From NCBI GenBank assembly GCA_947462255.1, contig CANHOA010000010.1, positions 52,644-116,643 on the forward strand: a DNA stretch of 64,000 bases, in the 5' to 3' direction. The translations under genes and the position numbers were made by a program. Positions 18,122-27,286 of the stretch are shown here, one piece after another (position 1 is the first letter of the stretch; each line of letters begins with the position of its first letter). The stretch is from Flavobacteriales bacterium. Its GTDB lineage: Bacteria; Bacteroidota; Bacteroidia; Flavobacteriales_D; Crocinitomicaceae. The notes under the pieces were generated by a model. It saw only the letters and a list, made by a program, of their open reading frames with translations, was not told the origin of the DNA and ran no database searches.

Positions 18122-20387
18122 TTTATTCGAAATAGATGAATGGAAAATCATCGAACGTTCTTTTGATCCGCTTAAGCAAAAACAAGCGGAAAGTATTTTT
18201 AGCATTGGGAATGGATGTTTTGGACAACGTGCTAATTTCGAAGAAACCTTTTCAGGTGATTCACTTCCTGGAAGCTATGTTGGTGGCGTTTATTATCCCG
18301 ACAAAACCCGCGTTGGTTGGTGGAAAAATGGTTATCCGGAGTATTTTGCTAAGGTACTAAATGCGTGTAATTGGATTGGAATTAATGTCGAAATAGAGGG
18401 TGTTCAAATCGATTTAGCCACTTCTCAAGTGCTTTCTTTCTACCGTGAATTAAATATGAAAGAAGGTACGCTCAAAAGATTATTTACGCTGCGTTTGGCT
18501 GATGGCAAAGAACTCGAAATTGAAAGTTTGCGGTTTTGTTCCATGCACAACGAAGATGTAGCTGCTATTTCTTACTCGCTCACACCAATTAATTTCAGCG
18601 GTATAGTCCGTTTCACAAGCTATCTTAATGGGATGGTTACTAACCACGATGCGAATTACGATGAGTTTTTTTGGGACGAAGTTAGCCGAGATATAAATTC
18701 ATCGGTTGGAATGGTGTTTGCTAAAACCAAAAAAACTGATTTTTATGTGGCTACGGCCATGTCCTCTTCCTTTTCGGATCAAAATGGCTTATTGGACCTT
18801 GAAGTGAAACTAAATGACTGCGAATTATATGTAGAAAATAGCTTCGGCCATGCACTCAATCAAGGTGAAAAATATACCCTGCACAAATATATATCCATTG
18901 CGTCAAGTGTTAAATATCCATCTTCAGAGCTTGTTGATAAATCTATTAGCAGTGTAAAGAATTCGGCCTCTTTGGGTTTTGATGCGTTATTGCATAATCA
19001 TATAGGTGCTTGGGATAAGATTTGGGATGCTGCAGATATTGTTATTGATGGCGATAGCGCCGCTCAACAAGGTATCCGATTCAATATTTTCCATTTATAT
19101 CAAACCTACACGGGAAAAAACGCCAAATTAAATATCGGACCTAAAGGGTTTACTGGTGAAAAATATGGCGGTGCAACTTACTGGGACACTGAAGCGTATT
19201 GTTTGCCATTTTATTTAAAAACCGCAGATCCTCAAATTGCTAGGCAGTTATTGATATACCGCTATCATCATCTAGACAAAGCTATTGAAAACGCCGAGAA
19301 ACTTGGTTTCAAAAACGGCGCAGCTTTGTATCCAATGGTTACTATGAATGGGGAGGAATGCCACAACGAATGGGAAATTACCTTCGAAGAGATTCATCGA
19401 AATGGTGCCATCGCTTTTGGTATCTACAACTACGTTCGACATACAGGTGATCGTGATTATTTGAAAAAATACGGATTTCCAGTAATTCTTGGAATTGCCA
19501 GATTTTGGTCGCAACGTTTCAATTGGTCTGATAGCAAGAAAGCCTACGTGATGTTAGGTGTAACTGGTCCAAATGAATACGAGAATAATGTAAATAATAA
19601 TTGGTACACAAACTACATCGCGAGATGGTGCATCGAATACTGTTTGGAAATTAAAGAGGAAGTGGGCGAATTTCATGACTTGATCATCTCAGAAGAGGAA
19701 TTAGCGACTTTCCGAAACATTGTTAAAAATGTTTATTTACCGGAATTAGAAGGGACGAATATTTTTCTTCAGCAAGATGGATTCATGGATAAAGAACAAC
19801 TTTCAGCGAGTGATTTACCCTTGAATGAACGACCTATAAACCAACATTGGTCTTGGGATCGAATTTTACGGTCCATTTTTATTAAGCAAGCGGATGTACT
19901 ACAGGGATTGTATTTGTTTGAAGAGCACTTTGATCTAGAAACCATTCGAGAAAATTTTGATTTTTATGAACCTAAAACGGTTCACGAGTCGTCATTATCG
20001 CCCTGTGTTCACGCTATTTTAGCGGCTAAATTAGGTAAGATTGATAAAGCGTATGAATTGTATTTACGTACGAGTAGATTAGATTTAGACGATTACAATC
20101 ACGAGGCAGATGAAGGTCTGCACATTACGAGCATGGCAGGCACTTGGATGAGTTTAGTAGAGGGAATGGCTGGCGTTCGCATTACGGAATCAAGCTTGAA
20201 CGTAAATCCTATTATTCCCAAATCGTGGTCGCGTTATACGTTTCAAATACGCTATCAAAACAATCCATTATTAATCGCTGTTACTCAAACAAATACTGAA
20301 TTAAAGAACTTAGGTGAAAGCGATTTATCGGTTTACTTAAATGAACAACTTTATACCTTAAAAGCAAATGAAAGCATTACTGTTTAA
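18114..20387 (+). CDS. GH65 family maltose phosphorylase
   Basis: About 757 residues from the ATG at 18114 (MYNLFEIDEWKIIERSFDP); the 32 codons of open frame further upstream lie inside pgmB. Conserved GH65 features are SIGNGCFGQRANFEE near the N-terminus, YWDTEAYCLPFY, and GEECHNEWEITFEEIHRNG at about residues 413-431, which carries the catalytic acid. WSWDR and HESSLSPCVHAILAAKLG follow. It phosphorolyses maltose to beta-glucose-1-phosphate and glucose in the cytoplasm. Kojibiose or trehalose phosphorylases belong to the same family, but the amylase context favours maltose. It overlaps both pgmB and the following amylase gene. Confidence 0.92.
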   Translation: MYNLFEIDEWKIIERSFDPLKQKQAESIFSIGNGCFGQRANFEETFSGDSLPGSYVGGVYYPDKTRVGWWKNGYPEYFAKVLNACNWIGINVEIEGVQIDLATSQVLSFYRELNMKEGTLKRLFTLRLADGKELEIESLRFCSMHNEDVAAISYSLTPINFSGIVRFTSYLNGMVTNHDANYDEFFWDEVSRDINSSVGMVFAKTKKTDFYVATAMSSSFSDQNGLLDLEVKLNDCELYVENSFGHALNQGEKYTLHKYISIASSVKYPSSELVDKSISSVKNSASLGFDALLHNHIGAWDKIWDAADIVIDGDSAAQQGIRFNIFHLYQTYTGKNAKLNIGPKGFTGEKYGGATYWDTEAYCLPFYLKTADPQIARQLLIYRYHHLDKAIENAEKLGFKNGAALYPMVTMNGEECHNEWEITFEEIHRNGAIAFGIYNYVRHTGDRDYLKKYGFPVILGIARFWSQRFNWSDSKKAYVMLGVTGPNEYENNVNNNWYTNYIARWCIEYCLEIKEEVGEFHDLIISEEELATFRNIVKNVYLPELEGTNIFLQQDGFMDKEQLSASDLPLNERPINQHWSWDRILRSIFIKQADVLQGLYLFEEHFDLETIRENFDFYEPKTVHESSLSPCVHAILAAKLGKIDKAYELYLRTSRLDLDDYNHEADEGLHITSMAGTWMSLVEGMAGVRITESSLNVNPIIPKSWSRYTFQIRYQNNPLLIAVTQTNTELKNLGESDLSVYLNEQLYTLKANESITV

Positions 20388-22719
20388 AGGCCTTCTTTTG
20401 ACCTTCTTTTTTCTTTGTGGCATTAATTCTAATGCGCAGGTCAATTCAACCAATCGTCAAGTTGTGTTGCAGGGTTTTTGGTGGGACTATTGGAACGCTA
20501 ACTATCCCAATGGTTGGTCTAATTATTTGGCTGAATTAGCCCCTCGATTAAAGGATTTAGGCATTGATGCAGTTTGGATTCCACCCTCTATAAAAAATAC
20601 TGGGACCAATAGCGTGGGGTATGCTCCCTTTGATCATTACGATTTAGGAGATAAATACCAAAAAAACAGTGTAAAAACAAGGATGGGCGACAAGGATGAA
20701 TTGCTGCGAATGGTTGCAGTATTGAAAGCCAACGGCATCGAAGTAATTCAAGATATTGTATTAAATCACATCACCGGAGCTGGTTCTGCTAGCAGTGGTG
20801 GTGGTGGCCAAGATGTATCTGCTTTAGATGATGGGTCAACCAATAAGTATAAGAATTTCCGCTATTCATGCTATGCCACTAGCGCAATCAATGAAACTGC
20901 TACGAATTATTTAGGTCGAGCCGGTCGCTTCTCGAAAAATTGGCAGAATTTTTACCCCAATAACAGCAATGTTTGCTGTACAAACGACATAAATTCTCCT
21001 TTTTGGGGCCCTGATATTTCATATGAAAGCAATGCCTTCGGATTGAGTGGAAATGCAAGCTACAACCCAAGTCAAAGTACTGATTACATGCGATCAGGGA
21101 TGCGAAATTGGTTAATTTGGTATAAGAAACAAGTAGGTTGGGATGGTGTGCGTATTGATGCGGTGAAGCATTTTCCAAGTTATGCTACGGAAGATTTTCT
21201 GTGGAATTTACAAAATAATGCGCTGTGGGCTAATGGAACGAATAATATGTTTGCCGTTGGCGAATACGTGGGAAATATGACGGAATTAGATAATTGGGCA
21301 AATGCGGTACAGAATAGGGCAGGGACCTTTGATTTTTCCTTGCGCTTTGCATTGCAAGACGTGATCACTCAAAATGGAAATTATAATTTAGCTAGTATTC
21401 CAAGTGCTCAACAGACCAATCGACAGAGGACAGTTCCTTTCGTCAATAACCACGATACGTATCGCCCCACACTTAGCACGGTTGGAAATATAACTGGATG
21501 GAATGCCGGATCGCAAATTGGAACTCAAATAGAGGTTGTTGATCCTCGTGCTAGTATGGTTTATGCTATCGCGCTTGCAGTAGATGGAGCTCCTGAAATA
21601 TTTTTTGAAGACTTGTTTAATATTGGATACAACGCTAATCGTTTCAACCATCATCCGAATGATACGACAGAGCTAACAACTCACTCCGATATTGAAAATC
21701 TATTATGGTGTCATCAAAATCTTCATTTTAAAGAAGGCGCTTACTTGGTTCGTTTGCAAGCCCAAGACGCATTAGTTATGGAACGTTCAGGAAAAGCATT
21801 GATCGCGGTTAATGATAATTTTACCATCTGGCAAAATGTTTCGGCTATGCAGACATCCTTCGCAGATGGAACAATTTTGAAAGATTATTCTGGTGCTCAT
21901 GGAAATGCTCAAATTACTGTATCGAATGGTGGAAAAGTAGATTTCAATATACCACCGTGCGATGGAACGGCTCCAGAAGGGAGGAAGGGCTATTGCATTT
22001 GGGCTCCGATTGGACAAAGTACTAATTATAATCGTCCTGCTCAGTACACGACTCAGGAATGGGAAATGGACGACGATTTGGGCGATAGTGGCGTAGCTTC
22101 TTTACAACAAGGTGGGAAATTACCAACGAACAGTAGAACATGCAGGGTAGTGGGGCGCATATTTTGCGATACAGCCTCGACGGTAACGATCAATCTATAT
22201 CCAACACAAGCCACATTGCCCATAACATTAGAATTATTAGATGCAAATTGCGAAATCATCGATACAATTTCGGCGGCTGGCAACTTAATTTTTACCTATT
22301 CAGTGACCCAAGTGGGTTGGTATACAGTTAGGATTAGAAATACATCCGATAATCAGGCAGGTCAAAAATGTTGGGTGAAGATGAATTATCTGGCTCCTCA
22401 AACGGTAAATACTGCTGTGACTAAAAATAAATGTGCTTGCAGCCAAGGATCTGGAGCTGAGTTATGGGAAGAAGGTTTGAAACAGTGGGAGATATTTCCA
22501 AATCCGATGGATGAATGGCTGCGAATTGAGAATCTTAGTCACGTTCCACAACAAATAGATTATAAGTGGTTTGATGGTAGCGGGAAACTAATCTTTGCGA
22601 AAATCATGATGGCAGAAGGAGATTTGACCTTAGATGTAAGTTCATTCCAAGCTGGAATTTATTTTTTAGAAGTATCGAATAACGAGGGGGTTCAGCGCTT
22701 TAAATTGGTTAAACCTTAA
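20368..22719 (+). CDS. Secreted GH13 alpha-amylase with T9SS type A sorting domain
   Basis: A 783-residue protein with signal peptide MKALLFKGLLLTFFFLCGINSNAQ. GH13 motifs are DIVLNH (129-134), DGVRIDAVKH with nucleophile D264, AVGEYVG with E299, and FVNNHDTY with H362-D363. An accessory beta-domain follows, then a C-terminal ~80-residue T9SS type A sorting domain (WEIFPNPMDEWLRIE, GIYFLEVSN, RFKLVKP). It is therefore exported through T9SS to the surface, where it can attack starch. It is the last gene of the maltose operon, overlaps GH65 by 20 bp, and its stop overlaps that of the convergent gene. Confidence 0.94.
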   Translation: MKALLFKGLLLTFFFLCGINSNAQVNSTNRQVVLQGFWWDYWNANYPNGWSNYLAELAPRLKDLGIDAVWIPPSIKNTGTNSVGYAPFDHYDLGDKYQKNSVKTRMGDKDELLRMVAVLKANGIEVIQDIVLNHITGAGSASSGGGGQDVSALDDGSTNKYKNFRYSCYATSAINETATNYLGRAGRFSKNWQNFYPNNSNVCCTNDINSPFWGPDISYESNAFGLSGNASYNPSQSTDYMRSGMRNWLIWYKKQVGWDGVRIDAVKHFPSYATEDFLWNLQNNALWANGTNNMFAVGEYVGNMTELDNWANAVQNRAGTFDFSLRFALQDVITQNGNYNLASIPSAQQTNRQRTVPFVNNHDTYRPTLSTVGNITGWNAGSQIGTQIEVVDPRASMVYAIALAVDGAPEIFFEDLFNIGYNANRFNHHPNDTTELTTHSDIENLLWCHQNLHFKEGAYLVRLQAQDALVMERSGKALIAVNDNFTIWQNVSAMQTSFADGTILKDYSGAHGNAQITVSNGGKVDFNIPPCDGTAPEGRKGYCIWAPIGQSTNYNRPAQYTTQEWEMDDDLGDSGVASLQQGGKLPTNSRTCRVVGRIFCDTASTVTINLYPTQATLPITLELLDANCEIIDTISAAGNLIFTYSVTQVGWYTVRIRNTSDNQAGQKCWVKMNYLAPQTVNTAVTKNKCACSQGSGAELWEEGLKQWEIFPNPMDEWLRIENLSHVPQQIDYKWFDGSGKLIFAKIMMAEGDLTLDVSSFQAGIYFLEVSNNEGVQRFKLVKP

Positions 22720-23726
22720 TCGCAGATTCTTCCAAAGTGCTTGTCGTTATGAAAATGTGCATCCAATTCTTGAATTTCTAAAAGAAGCGCAGGTGATGCT
22801 GCTTGATTTTGCAAGGAATTCAAGTCCGGCTGACCTGCATCAACCCATGCCGTATACCAAATTGAACCTACAGCAATAATGGAAGCCCTTAAACGTCGTT
22901 CTACCATATTGTTGAGTCGTTTATGATATTCTTGACTAAATTCTTTGGAATATACAGAAACAGTGGCATTTCCTCGTTGTTCGAAACTATATTTTTGATC
23001 GCTTGGAAAGGAAAGGGTAAGTTTTTTTTCAATACTTAAAACAGAATCTAAGGCATTGTGTGAGCCACGAATAGCACCCCAAACAAAATCTAAAACACTT
23101 GGTTTATAGGCCGCTTTTCCAACAAAGTAATCGTAATCTTCGGCATTAATTTCTACCAATCTACTTTCCCAAAGTCCGTGTATGCCACGTTGTCCCGTTT
23201 TTTGTCCATTATAATTTTCTGTAGTATGAAGCGGCACATGGGCATCGCCAATGTAATGTCCTATATCAGCAGAATATTTTAGTATGAGCTCAACATTTTT
23301 TGATTCAAATGCTTTTTGCAATTTATATTTTACCACTTGAATATGCCATGGAACAATCCCATATGCTTGGAGAGTATCCTCCGTAAATTTCAATATAGCA
23401 TCGTTCCATTTCTTTGGAACAATCGTAAAAGGATCTTCACCAATTTTATAATAATGATCCAAATCTATATAATGGCATTGAGCTTCACCTTCAACAGCAT
23501 ATCTTCGTTTATCGGGATCTACCGAATGTTCCGTTAGGAATTCTATGTTTTCTTTGTAAAATCCGGTCATTTCTGGAGGTAGCGTAAAAATAGCCATCCT
23601 GTTGATACGCTTATGGCCAAAGAAACCCCAATCAGGCGAACTTAGATTTGCCGATGTATTTGAAAATATGAGCGGAATTAATAAAAAGAGTAGGTAGATC
23701 TTTCTATAGTTTAATAAGCTTTCCAT
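22716..23726 (-). CDS. Zinc-dependent phospholipase C / S1-P1 nuclease-like protein
   Basis: A 336-residue exported protein. After a hydrophobic leader, DWGFFGHKRINRMAIFTLP provides the mature N-terminal Trp and the first histidine. HYIDLDHY, DIGHYIGDAHVPLHTTENYNG and GLWESRL supply the remaining trinuclear-zinc ligands of the phospholipase C/P1 nuclease fold. It would cleave phosphodiester bonds in phospholipids or nucleic acids in the periplasm or outside; sequence does not decide which. The start overlaps the end of comB by 23 bp, so the pair is probably translated from one message. Confidence 0.83.
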   Translation of the reverse strand: MESLLNYRKIYLLFLLIPLIFSNTSANLSSPDWGFFGHKRINRMAIFTLPPEMTGFYKENIEFLTEHSVDPDKRRYAVEGEAQCHYIDLDHYYKIGEDPFTIVPKKWNDAILKFTEDTLQAYGIVPWHIQVVKYKLQKAFESKNVELILKYSADIGHYIGDAHVPLHTTENYNGQKTGQRGIHGLWESRLVEINAEDYDYFVGKAAYKPSVLDFVWGAIRGSHNALDSVLSIEKKLTLSFPSDQKYSFEQRGNATVSVYSKEFSQEYHKRLNNMVERRLRASIIAVGSIWYTAWVDAGQPDLNSLQNQAASPALLLEIQELDAHFHNDKHFGRICD

Positions 23727-24426
23727 TTATTAGTATGGGGATTACGTCTGTTTGATCAGGGGTTAAACAATATTTAATATCTTCATTCAAATTTAAATGT
23801 TTTAATCGTCTTCTGTGTGAACTAGATTTTAAATAACCCAAATAATTATCCTTGGCAGATAAGAAAAGGTATTTTGCAGCAATAGATGAATCTTCGATAG
23901 AAATAAAATTCCCTGTCGAAATTAGAAAGTCGGATATTGCCCCAGCGCAAATAGTGTCTTCTAGATTAAATTTATCTTGCCAACCTGAGCAAAGACATAA
24001 TATGTTTTTATCTTGCTTGCTCAGCCATTTACTTAGGGCTGTTAAATTAAGAAAAGATCCAACCACAACTGTTTCAGCATCTTTGGCTACTTCTAGTGAT
24101 TTGGTGCCATTCGTGGTCGTTAATACAACTTCCTTGCCTCTAAATTCTTCCTTCATATAGGAAAAGGGCGAATTTCCAAAATCAAATCCTTCCACTATTT
24201 GTCCTTTTCGCTCAGCACCAACCAAATAACCTTTCTTTTTATATTCCAGTGCCTCTTCAATGGTAGGAACAGGAATAATCGATAAAATACCATTGTCGAA
24301 GGCAGCACACATGGCAGAAGTAGCCCTTAATACATCGATAACAACAACAATCTCAAATTCATCTTTGTAATAGGCGTATTCACCAGGGGTAAAGCAAACT
24401 TCAATACGTTTTCTTTGATCAAGCAT
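23704..24426 (-). CDS. comB: 2-phosphosulfolactate phosphatase (ComB family)
   Basis: A 240-residue protein. VVVIDVLRATSAM, GAERKGQIVEGFDFGNSP and VVLTTTNGTKSL are the ComB family signatures. The family enzyme dephosphorylates 2-phospho-3-sulfolactate, a step of coenzyme M synthesis in methanogens. Bacteroidota do not make coenzyme M, and no comA or comC lies nearby, so the role here is uncertain; another sulfonate route is possible. It is the first gene of a pair with the phospholipase/nuclease. Confidence 0.9.
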   Translation of the reverse strand: MLDQRKRIEVCFTPGEYAYYKDEFEIVVVIDVLRATSAMCAAFDNGILSIIPVPTIEEALEYKKKGYLVGAERKGQIVEGFDFGNSPFSYMKEEFRGKEVVLTTTNGTKSLEVAKDAETVVVGSFLNLTALSKWLSKQDKNILCLCSGWQDKFNLEDTICAGAISDFLISTGNFISIEDSSIAAKYLFLSAKDNYLGYLKSSSHRRRLKHLNLNEDIKYCLTPDQTDVIPILINGKLIKL

Positions 24427-24507
24427 TTAGTAATGGCTTTAGAAATAGGAAGATAAAAGTACTGATAATTTTTTAAAGGAATAGCGATGCATTAGGTCCT
24501 TATGAGG

Positions 24508-24515
24508 TAAATTTG
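24508..24515 (+). promoter_or_regulatory. Candidate -7 element for the nitroreductase gene
   Basis: TAAATTTG matches the Bacteroidota -7 consensus TAnnTTTG exactly and ends 20 bp before the ATG at 24536. The -33 region is not convincing. Confidence 0.4.
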
Positions 24516-24535
24516 CAGATTAATAAACTAAGCAT

Positions 24536-25258
24536 ATGTTCAGCTCTGAATTTCAATCAATCGTAGACTACAGAAGGTCAAATCGAAAATTTAATCCTGC
24601 TATTACCATTCCAGACGAGGTAATTAAACGAAGTTTAGAACGTGCCATTCTTTCTCCCAATAGTAGTAATATGCAATTATGGGAATTTTATTGGATAGCA
24701 TCACCTGAAAAACTAAACGAATTTATACCGCTGTGCATGGGTCAATCTGCAGCAAAAACAGCCCAGCAAATGGTTGTTTTTGTGACTCGAAAAGATAAAT
24801 GGAGGGAACGTGCCAAATGGAATCTTTCAAAAATAAATGAGAATAGTGAAAATGTTCCGGACGCACTTACTAAAAAAGCCAAAGATTACTATGGTAAAGT
24901 GATGCCCTTTTTGTATTTCAATGATCCATTTTATATCATGGCGACACTCAGGAGAACCGTTAGTTTTTTTATGGGACTAACGAAGCCATTTTATCGAACG
25001 GGAGGTCCTTCCAACCAACGTATTGTAGTTCATAAATCGTGTGCTTTGGCAGCTCAAACCTTTATGCTATCGATTTCTGCTGAAGGATTTCATTCCTGTC
25101 CAATGGAAGGATTTGACGAAAAGCGTGTGAAGAAAGCGCTCAATTTACCCTATGGTGCGGAAATAAATATGATTATTTCGGTTGGTATGGCAACCGAAGA
25201 GGGTATATGGGGCCCCAGACTTCGCGTACCTTTCGACGAAGTGGTATTTCGAAAATAA
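24536..25258 (+). CDS. Nitroreductase family FMN-dependent oxidoreductase
   Basis: A 240-residue protein. VDYRRSNRKFNP near the start contains the FMN-phosphate-binding arginines (RRS-R). LSPNSSNMQLWEFYWI is the second conserved block, and EGFHSCPMEGFDEKRVKKALNLP is the C-terminal block around the flavin ring. Such enzymes reduce nitro compounds, quinones or enones using NAD(P)H; the physiological substrate is unknown. It is followed within 4 bp by the aat gene. Confidence 0.85.
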   Translation: MFSSEFQSIVDYRRSNRKFNPAITIPDEVIKRSLERAILSPNSSNMQLWEFYWIASPEKLNEFIPLCMGQSAAKTAQQMVVFVTRKDKWRERAKWNLSKINENSENVPDALTKKAKDYYGKVMPFLYFNDPFYIMATLRRTVSFFMGLTKPFYRTGGPSNQRIVVHKSCALAAQTFMLSISAEGFHSCPMEGFDEKRVKKALNLPYGAEINMIISVGMATEEGIWGPRLRVPFDEVVFRK

Positions 25259-25262
25259 GCTA

Positions 25263-25895
25263 TTGTTAGCTAGTGATAAAAAACCAAGTCTTTTGAACAA
25301 TAATTTGAACGTTTCTATTTTGCTATCGGCCTATTCCCAAGGGATTTTTCCAATGGCGAGTAAATCCGGTCACATAGATTGGTATTGTCCAAACCCACGA
25401 GCTATTATCCCGATCGAAACCTATAAGCCATCAAAATCATTGAGGAATATCCTAAATAAAAACATATTTGAGATACGAATTAATCAGCAATTTGAAGAAG
25501 TTATGCGTTCTTGTGCTTTACCAAGAAGCGCTGACGATGACACCTGGATTTCAGAGGAAATGATTTCAGTGTATACTGAATTGCATCAATTAGGATTTGC
25601 TCATTCTGTTGAGGCATATGTCGATAATGAATTAGTTGGAGGACTTTATGGACCGTGTTTAGGAGGTGTATTTTTTGGTGAATCAATGTTCTCAACTGTT
25701 TCTAATGCATCAAAAGTAGCCTTTCACTATTTAATTCAAATTTTAAAAACAAATGATTTTGAATTATTGGATACGCAATTTATCAATGATAATGTGCTTC
25801 GTTATGGCGCAATAGAAATTAGTCAAAATGAATTTAATAAGCGCTTGAAAAAAGGATTAGCGAAATCATGTGTGTTTGCTATGACTGCGACTTAG
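25263..25895 (+). CDS. aat: Leucyl/phenylalanyl-tRNA--protein transferase
   Basis: A ~211-residue GNAT-like transferase. AYSQGIFPMAS, WYCPNPRAIIPI, SADDDTWISEEMI, GFAHSVEAYVDNELVGGLYG and GGVFFGESMFS are the Aat signature blocks. The enzyme adds Leu or Phe from tRNA to proteins with N-terminal Arg or Lys, marking them for ClpS/ClpAP degradation. An ATG at 25182 is in frame but its first 27 codons lie inside the nitroreductase gene and look unlike Aat; the TTG at 25263, 4 bp after that gene's stop, is preferred. The 3' end overlaps the convergent gene by 17 bp. Confidence 0.9.
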   Translation: MLASDKKPSLLNNNLNVSILLSAYSQGIFPMASKSGHIDWYCPNPRAIIPIETYKPSKSLRNILNKNIFEIRINQQFEEVMRSCALPRSADDDTWISEEMISVYTELHQLGFAHSVEAYVDNELVGGLYGPCLGGVFFGESMFSTVSNASKVAFHYLIQILKTNDFELLDTQFINDNVLRYGAIEISQNEFNKRLKKGLAKSCVFAMTAT

Positions 25896-27177
25896 TTAAT
25901 TTTTTCTTTTCTTCTTTTTCTCTTTCCTCTTTTTCCTTTTGTTGTTCAAGTACTTTTAATTTAATCCCCTCAATTAAAGCCTTGTTCTTAATCTCTAATT
26001 CAGGAACAGGAACAAATCCAACACCAGTTAATGGAAAAAATTCCTGCAATTCACCACTGTAATAAAATTCATAACATATTCCACCAAAGGTGTATTCTAT
26101 GCCACCTATTTTAAAATTTGAACCACCAACCTCAGGATTTTTTTTAGGCTTGCTTTTTTGATATCCTAAATTAAATAAGGTGGCTAAAATTTCCGGTTGA
26201 TTTTCTAATGTGTATCCTGCTTTTACCCAATGAGCTTGAAATTGTCGCAAGAAAAAAGCGGTATATAAATAGGAATAATAGTGATCGCCCCGCTTTATTA
26301 ATCGTTGAATTGTTAAATGCTTGTGTGCGGCTATGGTATCATTTACTAATTCTGGGAATGAATCAGTAAGATTGACCACATTTTGAAAATAATCCCCGGC
26401 ATAAAATGGACTTTTTGTATCAAATAAATTGCTTTCAATCTTTAGCGCAGTATGCTCTAGAATGCCGGTAACTCCATATCCTCTGTTGGTTGGGAGAATG
26501 AGGTGGTTGAATGGCGAAACATATTTTTTAAAGGCCTCTCTACCCGAATTAAACATCCGTACTTGTTCGCCAACTAAGCACATAACAATAAATCTAGATT
26601 CAACTCCTGTTAGTCTTGATACAGAATCTATGGCGTGTCTATCTGCCTTTACGGCATTGCTAAATTCCTTCCATTCCCGGCAATTAGCCCATGGATATAT
26701 TGATAATGTTTTAATATCACTAGTTACTTTAATGCCTGCAAGTTCTTTTTGATAAGATTTATTATCTTTCATTTTTATATTAATCGCATCCAACATGCGC
26801 AATACTACAGCTACATTGTTGCACTTATAATAAGCTTTCATGATAATTTTAGCGTTGCTAGGATAATATTTAGCAAGTATTCCAATATTTCGGAACATAA
26901 TGTATTCATCTTTAGCTATTGAAAGACTGTCTGTCTTAAAGCCTTGATTATATCTATCGGCATTCTCAGAGAAATAACGATTATTAACATCAATAGAACC
27001 ATTTTGATTTGTCCACTTAAATTGAACGGCTAAAGCAGTTAGAATTAAAAATAAAGCAATCGCTGAAAGAATGTGAAGGATAGTTAGGTACGAATAGCGA
27101 AAAAATGTTCTTAATCGACTTTTTTTTACTTTTACTGAGCTATTATTTACCAGAGTAGGATCGGTGGTGTTATCCAA
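25879..27177 (-). CDS. Membrane-anchored protein, possibly lytic transglycosylase-like
   Basis: A ~432-residue protein with a positively charged N-terminus, one transmembrane segment at ~30-52 (LTILHILSAIALFLILTALAV) and a large periplasmic part. VESRFIVMCLVGEQVRMF, GYGVTGI and PEILATLFNLGYQKSKP are spaced like the catalytic Glu, the GLMQI-type and the AYNAG-type motifs of GH23 lytic transglycosylases. FGGICYEFYYSGELQEFFPL follows. The match is by pattern only. The tail is a charged EKEEREKEEKKK stretch. The likely start is TTG at 27177, as an in-frame stop precedes it closely and no ATG is near. Confidence 0.55.
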   Translation of the reverse strand: MDNTTDPTLVNNSSVKVKKSRLRTFFRYSYLTILHILSAIALFLILTALAVQFKWTNQNGSIDVNNRYFSENADRYNQGFKTDSLSIAKDEYIMFRNIGILAKYYPSNAKIIMKAYYKCNNVAVVLRMLDAINIKMKDNKSYQKELAGIKVTSDIKTLSIYPWANCREWKEFSNAVKADRHAIDSVSRLTGVESRFIVMCLVGEQVRMFNSGREAFKKYVSPFNHLILPTNRGYGVTGILEHTALKIESNLFDTKSPFYAGDYFQNVVNLTDSFPELVNDTIAAHKHLTIQRLIKRGDHYYSYLYTAFFLRQFQAHWVKAGYTLENQPEILATLFNLGYQKSKPKKNPEVGGSNFKIGGIEYTFGGICYEFYYSGELQEFFPLTGVGFVPVPELEIKNKALIEGIKLKVLEQQKEKEEREKEEKKKLTKSQS

Positions 27178-27286
27178 TTTTTTTTAATTTTTTCACAAAA
27201 TTAGAATATTTTTTTCCTAATTAAAAATATACTAAAACAAAGCCACTTTATTTGAGAGCTAAGTGGATGCTATTTGTTTTTTATTA

